From: Armatimonadota bacterium
GTDB taxonomy: Bacteria > Sysuimicrobiota > Sysuimicrobiia > Sysuimicrobiales > Sysuimicrobiaceae
Reading direction: 5' to 3'
Assembly: GCA_025060455.1 (NCBI GenBank)
Contig: JANXBY010000011.1
Span: forward strand, 1 to 51,805
Length of the DNA: 51,805 nt
Shown: in pieces, positions 49,445-51,805 of the stretch
Layout: every line of letters begins with the position of its first letter
Numbering within the stretch: the first letter of the stretch is position 1
Made by a program: the position numbers and the translations under genes
The notes under the pieces: generated by a model
What the model was told of the DNA's origin: nothing
What the model saw: only the letters and a program-made list of their open reading frames with translations
Databases searched by the model: none

Positions 49445-49930
49445 CTACAACTTGTACCCGAACTTTCGCAGCAGGTCCTTCCGCCACGCCACCTCCGCGT
49501 CGTCCTCCACGCCCAGGGGCTTGAACCCGTCCATTACCCCGAGGACCCCCCGCTGCTCTCCCTCTTCCGCCACCACCACGGTGAGCGGGTTGGCGGTGGC
49601 TGCAAAGATCCGCACCACCTCGGGACAGGCCTTCACCGCGTGCAGCACGTTAATGGGGTAGTAGCCCTCTCCGAGGACGATCAGGAAGGTGTGGCCCGCA
49701 CCGATGGCCAGGATGTTTCGGACCGCCAGGTCCACCAGCTGAGGGTCGGTTCCGGACCGGCGCACGAGCCGCTTCCCGGAAGCTTCGGAGAAGGCCAGCC
49801 CGAACTTGATCCCGGGGACCGCGGTCACCAGCGCCTCGTGCAGGTCCTCCACCGTCTTGATGAAGTGGGACTGCCCGAGGATGACGTTGACGGCGTCCGG
49901 CTTCTCGATGGGTACCAGCTTGAGCTCCAT
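49445..49930 (-). CDS. Adenosine-specific kinase family protein (DUF355)
   Basis: 161 residues, the family's full length. Typical segments are ILGQSHFIKTVEDLHEALV, GIKFGLAFSEASGKRLVR, GEGYYPINVLHAVKACPEV and IFAATANPLTVVVAE. The fold is known from archaeal and thermophilic bacterial proteins annotated as adenosine-specific kinase. The activity in this organism is not established. The ATG lies 6 bp after a TACAAT box, so the message is probably leaderless. It is divergent from tlpA. Confidence 0.88.
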   Translation of the reverse strand: MELKLVPIEKPDAVNVILGQSHFIKTVEDLHEALVTAVPGIKFGLAFSEASGKRLVRRSGTDPQLVDLAVRNILAIGAGHTFLIVLGEGYYPINVLHAVKACPEVVRIFAATANPLTVVVAEEGEQRGVLGVMDGFKPLGVEDDAEVAWRKDLLRKFGYKL

Positions 49931-49936
49931 GCCTCC

Positions 49937-49942
49937 ATTGTA
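49937..49942 (-). promoter_or_regulatory. -10 box (TACAAT) for a leaderless kinase-homologue message
   Basis: TACAAT on the minus strand, 6 bp before the ATG at 49930. GGAGG sits only one base from the ATG, too close to work as a ribosome site. Confidence 0.5.
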
Positions 49943-50002
49943 ACCACGGGCCACCAGGCCCTCCGCGGGGCCGTTGGTTGCCGCCGGAGTCTTCCGCCGC
50001 GG

Positions 50003-50008
50003 TACACT
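50003..50008 (+). promoter_or_regulatory. -10 box (TACACT) for a leaderless tlpA message
   Basis: TACACT, 7 bp before the GTG at 50016. TTGCCG at 49978 is a possible -35 box with a 19-bp spacer. No ribosome site is seen. Confidence 0.45.
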
Positions 50009-50015
50009 GCCTACG

Positions 50016-50576
50016 GTGGAGAGGACGCTTCGACGTGCGCTGCCGGTAGCCCTCGCCTCCCTTGTGGCGGCGGGGCTGGTCGGGCTGCTGTCGGCTGCCC
50101 TGCTCCAGAGTCCGTCCCCAGGCCGCGGAGGCCTCGCGGTCAACACTGCCGGCCAGGCCGGCGCGGTGCGCGTGCGACCGGCGCCGGATTTTGCCCTGGA
50201 CCTGTTCGACGGCGGCCTCCTCCACATGCGCGAGCTCCGCGGCCGGGCGGTGGTGGTGAACTTCTGGGCCTCGTGGTGCCCTCCGTGCCGGGAGGAGGCG
50301 CCGCAGCTGGAGGCCGCCTGGCAGGCCCTTCAGGATCGCGGGGTGGCCTTCGTGGGGATCAACGTGTGGGACTCGGAAGCGGCGGCGCGGGAGTTCCTGC
50401 GGTCGTACGGCCTCACCTACCCCAACGGGCCGGACCCACAGGGCCGCGTGCTCATCGAGTTCGGCGTCACCGGCATCCCGGAGACGTACCTGGTAGACGC
50501 CCGGGGACAGCTGATCCGGCGGTGGGTGGGGCCCGTGACCCGTGAACGCCTGCTGGCGTGGTTCGAGGAGAGGTGA
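50016..50576 (+). CDS. TlpA/ResA-like membrane-anchored thioredoxin
   Basis: 186 residues from the GTG at 50016. An N-terminal anchor covers about residues 8-30. The redox motif WASWCPPC has Cys88 and Cys91. FGVTGIPETYLVDARG carries the cis-Pro of TlpA proteins. It should reduce disulfides outside the membrane, for example on apocytochromes. The next gene, CcdA, starts 3 bp later and would supply its electrons. Confidence 0.93.
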   Translation: MERTLRRALPVALASLVAAGLVGLLSAALLQSPSPGRGGLAVNTAGQAGAVRVRPAPDFALDLFDGGLLHMRELRGRAVVVNFWASWCPPCREEAPQLEAAWQALQDRGVAFVGINVWDSEAAAREFLRSYGLTYPNGPDPQGRVLIEFGVTGIPETYLVDARGQLIRRWVGPVTRERLLAWFEER

Positions 50577-50579
50577 CCG

Positions 50580-51404
50580 GTGGCCGGCCGACGGGGCGAC
50601 CTCCGCCTGCCCGTAGACCCTCTGGGAGCCGCGTTCCTGGTGTCGGGCCTGGCGTTGGGCTGGCTGTTGCTGTCCTCCACGCAGATGCTGTACGCGGCCC
50701 AGGGACAGGTCGCCAGCCTGGCCGCGTGGCTGCCGGTGGGGTACGCCTTCGCGGCCGGCATGGTGGCCGCGGTGAACCCCTGTGGCGTCCTGATGCTGCC
50801 GTCCCTGGTGGCCTTCGCCCTCGCCCACAGCCCCGGCTCAGCCTCCCAGCTCGACCGCGCTACCCGCGCCCTCCTGCTGGGCGCTGCCGCCACGCTGGGC
50901 TTTGTCCTCCTGTTCGGCGTCGTCGGGATCGCGGTGGCCGCAGGGGGCCGCGCCCTGGCCCGCTGGTTCCCGTACGGAGGCCTCTCCGTGGGGCTGGGCC
51001 TCATCGCTCTTGGCACATGGCTTGCTCTGTCCGGGCGAGAAGTGGGGCTGCTTCGCGCCGGTGGCGTTTGGGAACGGGCCGGAGCGACAACCGGAGTGGT
51101 TTCCTACCTCGCGTTTGGCGTCGCCTACGGCGTCGGATCCCTGGCCTGCACCCTGCCCGTGTTTCTGGCGGTCGTGGGGACCGCCCTGGCCGCGGGTAGC
51201 CCGCTGGCCGCCGCGGCCAGCTTTTTGGGCTACGCCCTCGGCATGGGTACCGTGCTGACCGCGGCGATGGTGGGCGTCGCCCTGTTCGAGGCTACCGTGA
51301 GCCGGTGGATCCGCGGGCTGGTCCCGTACGTGCACCGGGCCGCGGCGGCCTTCCTGGTGGCCGCGGGGCTGTTCGCCGCCGGCTACTGGTGGCGGGTGCT
51401 GTAA
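50580..51404 (+). CDS. ccdA: CcdA-type thiol-disulfide transporter
   Basis: 274 residues with about seven helices. The two redox cysteines are Cys68 in AAVNPCGVLMLPS and Cys190 in GSLACTLPVFL, the paired-Cys pattern of CcdA/DsbD. It carries electrons from cytoplasmic thioredoxin to TlpA. It follows tlpA by 3 bp, and the two form one operon. Confidence 0.92.
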   Translation: MAGRRGDLRLPVDPLGAAFLVSGLALGWLLLSSTQMLYAAQGQVASLAAWLPVGYAFAAGMVAAVNPCGVLMLPSLVAFALAHSPGSASQLDRATRALLLGAAATLGFVLLFGVVGIAVAAGGRALARWFPYGGLSVGLGLIALGTWLALSGREVGLLRAGGVWERAGATTGVVSYLAFGVAYGVGSLACTLPVFLAVVGTALAAGSPLAAAASFLGYALGMGTVLTAAMVGVALFEATVSRWIRGLVPYVHRAAAAFLVAAGLFAAGYWWRVL

Positions 51405-51426
51405 AGCGTCCCGCGCCGCCTCCTCT

Positions 51427-51455
51427 TTGACAGCCACCTCCGTCCGGTGTAGCCT
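51427..51455 (+). promoter_or_regulatory. Sigma70 promoter of the csoR-type gene
   Basis: TTGACA (51427-51432) and TAGCCT (51450-51455) with a 17-bp spacer. The transcript should start near 51462 and run into the palindrome that follows. Confidence 0.6.
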
Positions 51456-51468
51456 GCTCCCGGGTCCC

Positions 51469-51480
51469 CCCCCATGGGGG
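51469..51480. promoter_or_regulatory. Palindrome CCCCCATGGGGG, candidate CsoR operator
   Basis: A perfect 12-bp palindrome at about +8 to +19 from the predicted start. CsoR-type repressors bind C-tract/G-tract dyads of this kind, and the gene that follows encodes one, so autoregulation is likely. Confidence 0.5.
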
Positions 51481-51490
51481 AGGGAGGATT

Positions 51491-51805
51491 ATGGCCACCC
51501 GCCTGCAGCAGAGGAAGTTCCACGGCGTGGACGCCCGAGGCAAGCAGGAGATCCTCTCTCGCCTACGCAGCATCGAGGGGCACCTGCGCGGCGTGATCCG
51601 CATGGTGGAGGACGACGCGTACTGCGTCGACGTCCTCCAGCAGACGAAGGCGGTGCAACGGGCGCTGGACCGGGTGAACGCCCTCCTGCTGGAGCGGCAC
51701 CTCAACCACTGCGTCACCACCGCCATCCGGTCCCACGATCCCAAGGAGCGGGAGCGGGTCATCGCGGAACTGCTGGACGTGTTCCAGGCGAAAGGGGCAG
51801 GTCCA
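51491..51805 (+). CDS. csoR: CsoR/DUF156-family copper-type metal-sensing repressor, partial
   Basis: 105 residues to the right edge, with no stop in the window. The all-helical DUF156 pattern is clear (EILSRLRSIEGHLRGVIRMV). The metal ligands of CsoR are present with correct spacing: Cys45, His70 and Cys74 (YCVDVLQQ, then ERHLNHCV). It should release DNA when Cu(I) binds. The ATG has GGGAGG upstream. A copper exporter gene may lie beyond the edge, which cannot be checked here. Confidence 0.88.
   Translation, partial: MATRLQQRKFHGVDARGKQEILSRLRSIEGHLRGVIRMVEDDAYCVDVLQQTKAVQRALDRVNALLLERHLNHCVTTAIRSHDPKERERVIAELLDVFQAKGAGP

Noticed and set aside
20062-49653. Single TTAA sites at about 20063, 28251, 32743, 36374 and 49650
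   Set aside because: They have no second TTAA 11 bp away, and most lie in coding sequence, so they were not called as boxes.

Overview
This is about 52 kb of very GC-rich bacterial chromosome (roughly 70% by eye) with strong GC bias at third codon positions, many GTG and TTG starts and 4-bp ATGA/GTGA gene overlaps. A short-form HisG with HisZ, a TrpR-type YerC regulator, PstSCAB-PhoU, TatC, PrsW proteins and a SARP-like regulator suggest a deep-branching, Gram-positive-related lineage (high-GC Bacillota or a neighbouring Terrabacteria phylum). I cannot name the taxon. No insertion sequence, CRISPR array, rRNA or prophage is visible.

Left part (1-28 kb, almost all minus strand) is mostly housekeeping. 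A sugar-type ABC importer is cut by the left edge (1-3369). A long operon then runs leftward from 14347 to 3451: nucleoside hydrolase, small membrane protein, YerC, hisZ-G-D-C-B-H-A-F-IE, phosphoesterase, cobalamin adenosyltransferase. Its internal his promoter carries a perfect palindrome just inside hisZ, the natural operator for YerC. Next come an MFS exporter, tRNA-Arg(CCG), an FAH-family enzyme with an ACMSD-like amidohydrolase, the metG-tatD-M48 peptidase operon, the pth-tatC-molybdoenzyme operon, L25, and arsC-phoU-pstBAC-pstS.

Middle part (28-48 kb) is the unusual region. Divergent from pstS lie sppA, a DUF4282-like protein, a Tat-exported flavin oxidase and membrane proteins. Then come two degenerate PrsW-like membrane proteins (minus strand), a divergent STAND/SARP-type regulator of 905 residues, and an operon of four PrsW-family intramembrane proteases with intact motifs. 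The first three protease genes are each followed by one or two genes for membrane-anchored or secreted proteins, usually joined by 4-bp overlaps. DUF3137-like genes and a secreted protein close the region. Seven intergenic sites here, including those of pstS and pstC, carry direct repeats of TTAA-type units spaced exactly 11 bp. TTAA is otherwise very rare in the window. The pst genes and the protease array therefore look like one regulon, read either by a PhoB/PhoP-type regulator or by the local SARP-type protein.

Right part (48.5-51.8 kb): an amidohydrolase, an adenosine-specific kinase homologue, a TlpA-CcdA thiol-redox pair and a CsoR-type copper repressor that runs off the right edge. 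Several genes (hisZ, MFS, pth, the kinase homologue, tlpA) have a -10 box 6-8 bp before the start codon, which implies leaderless mRNAs.
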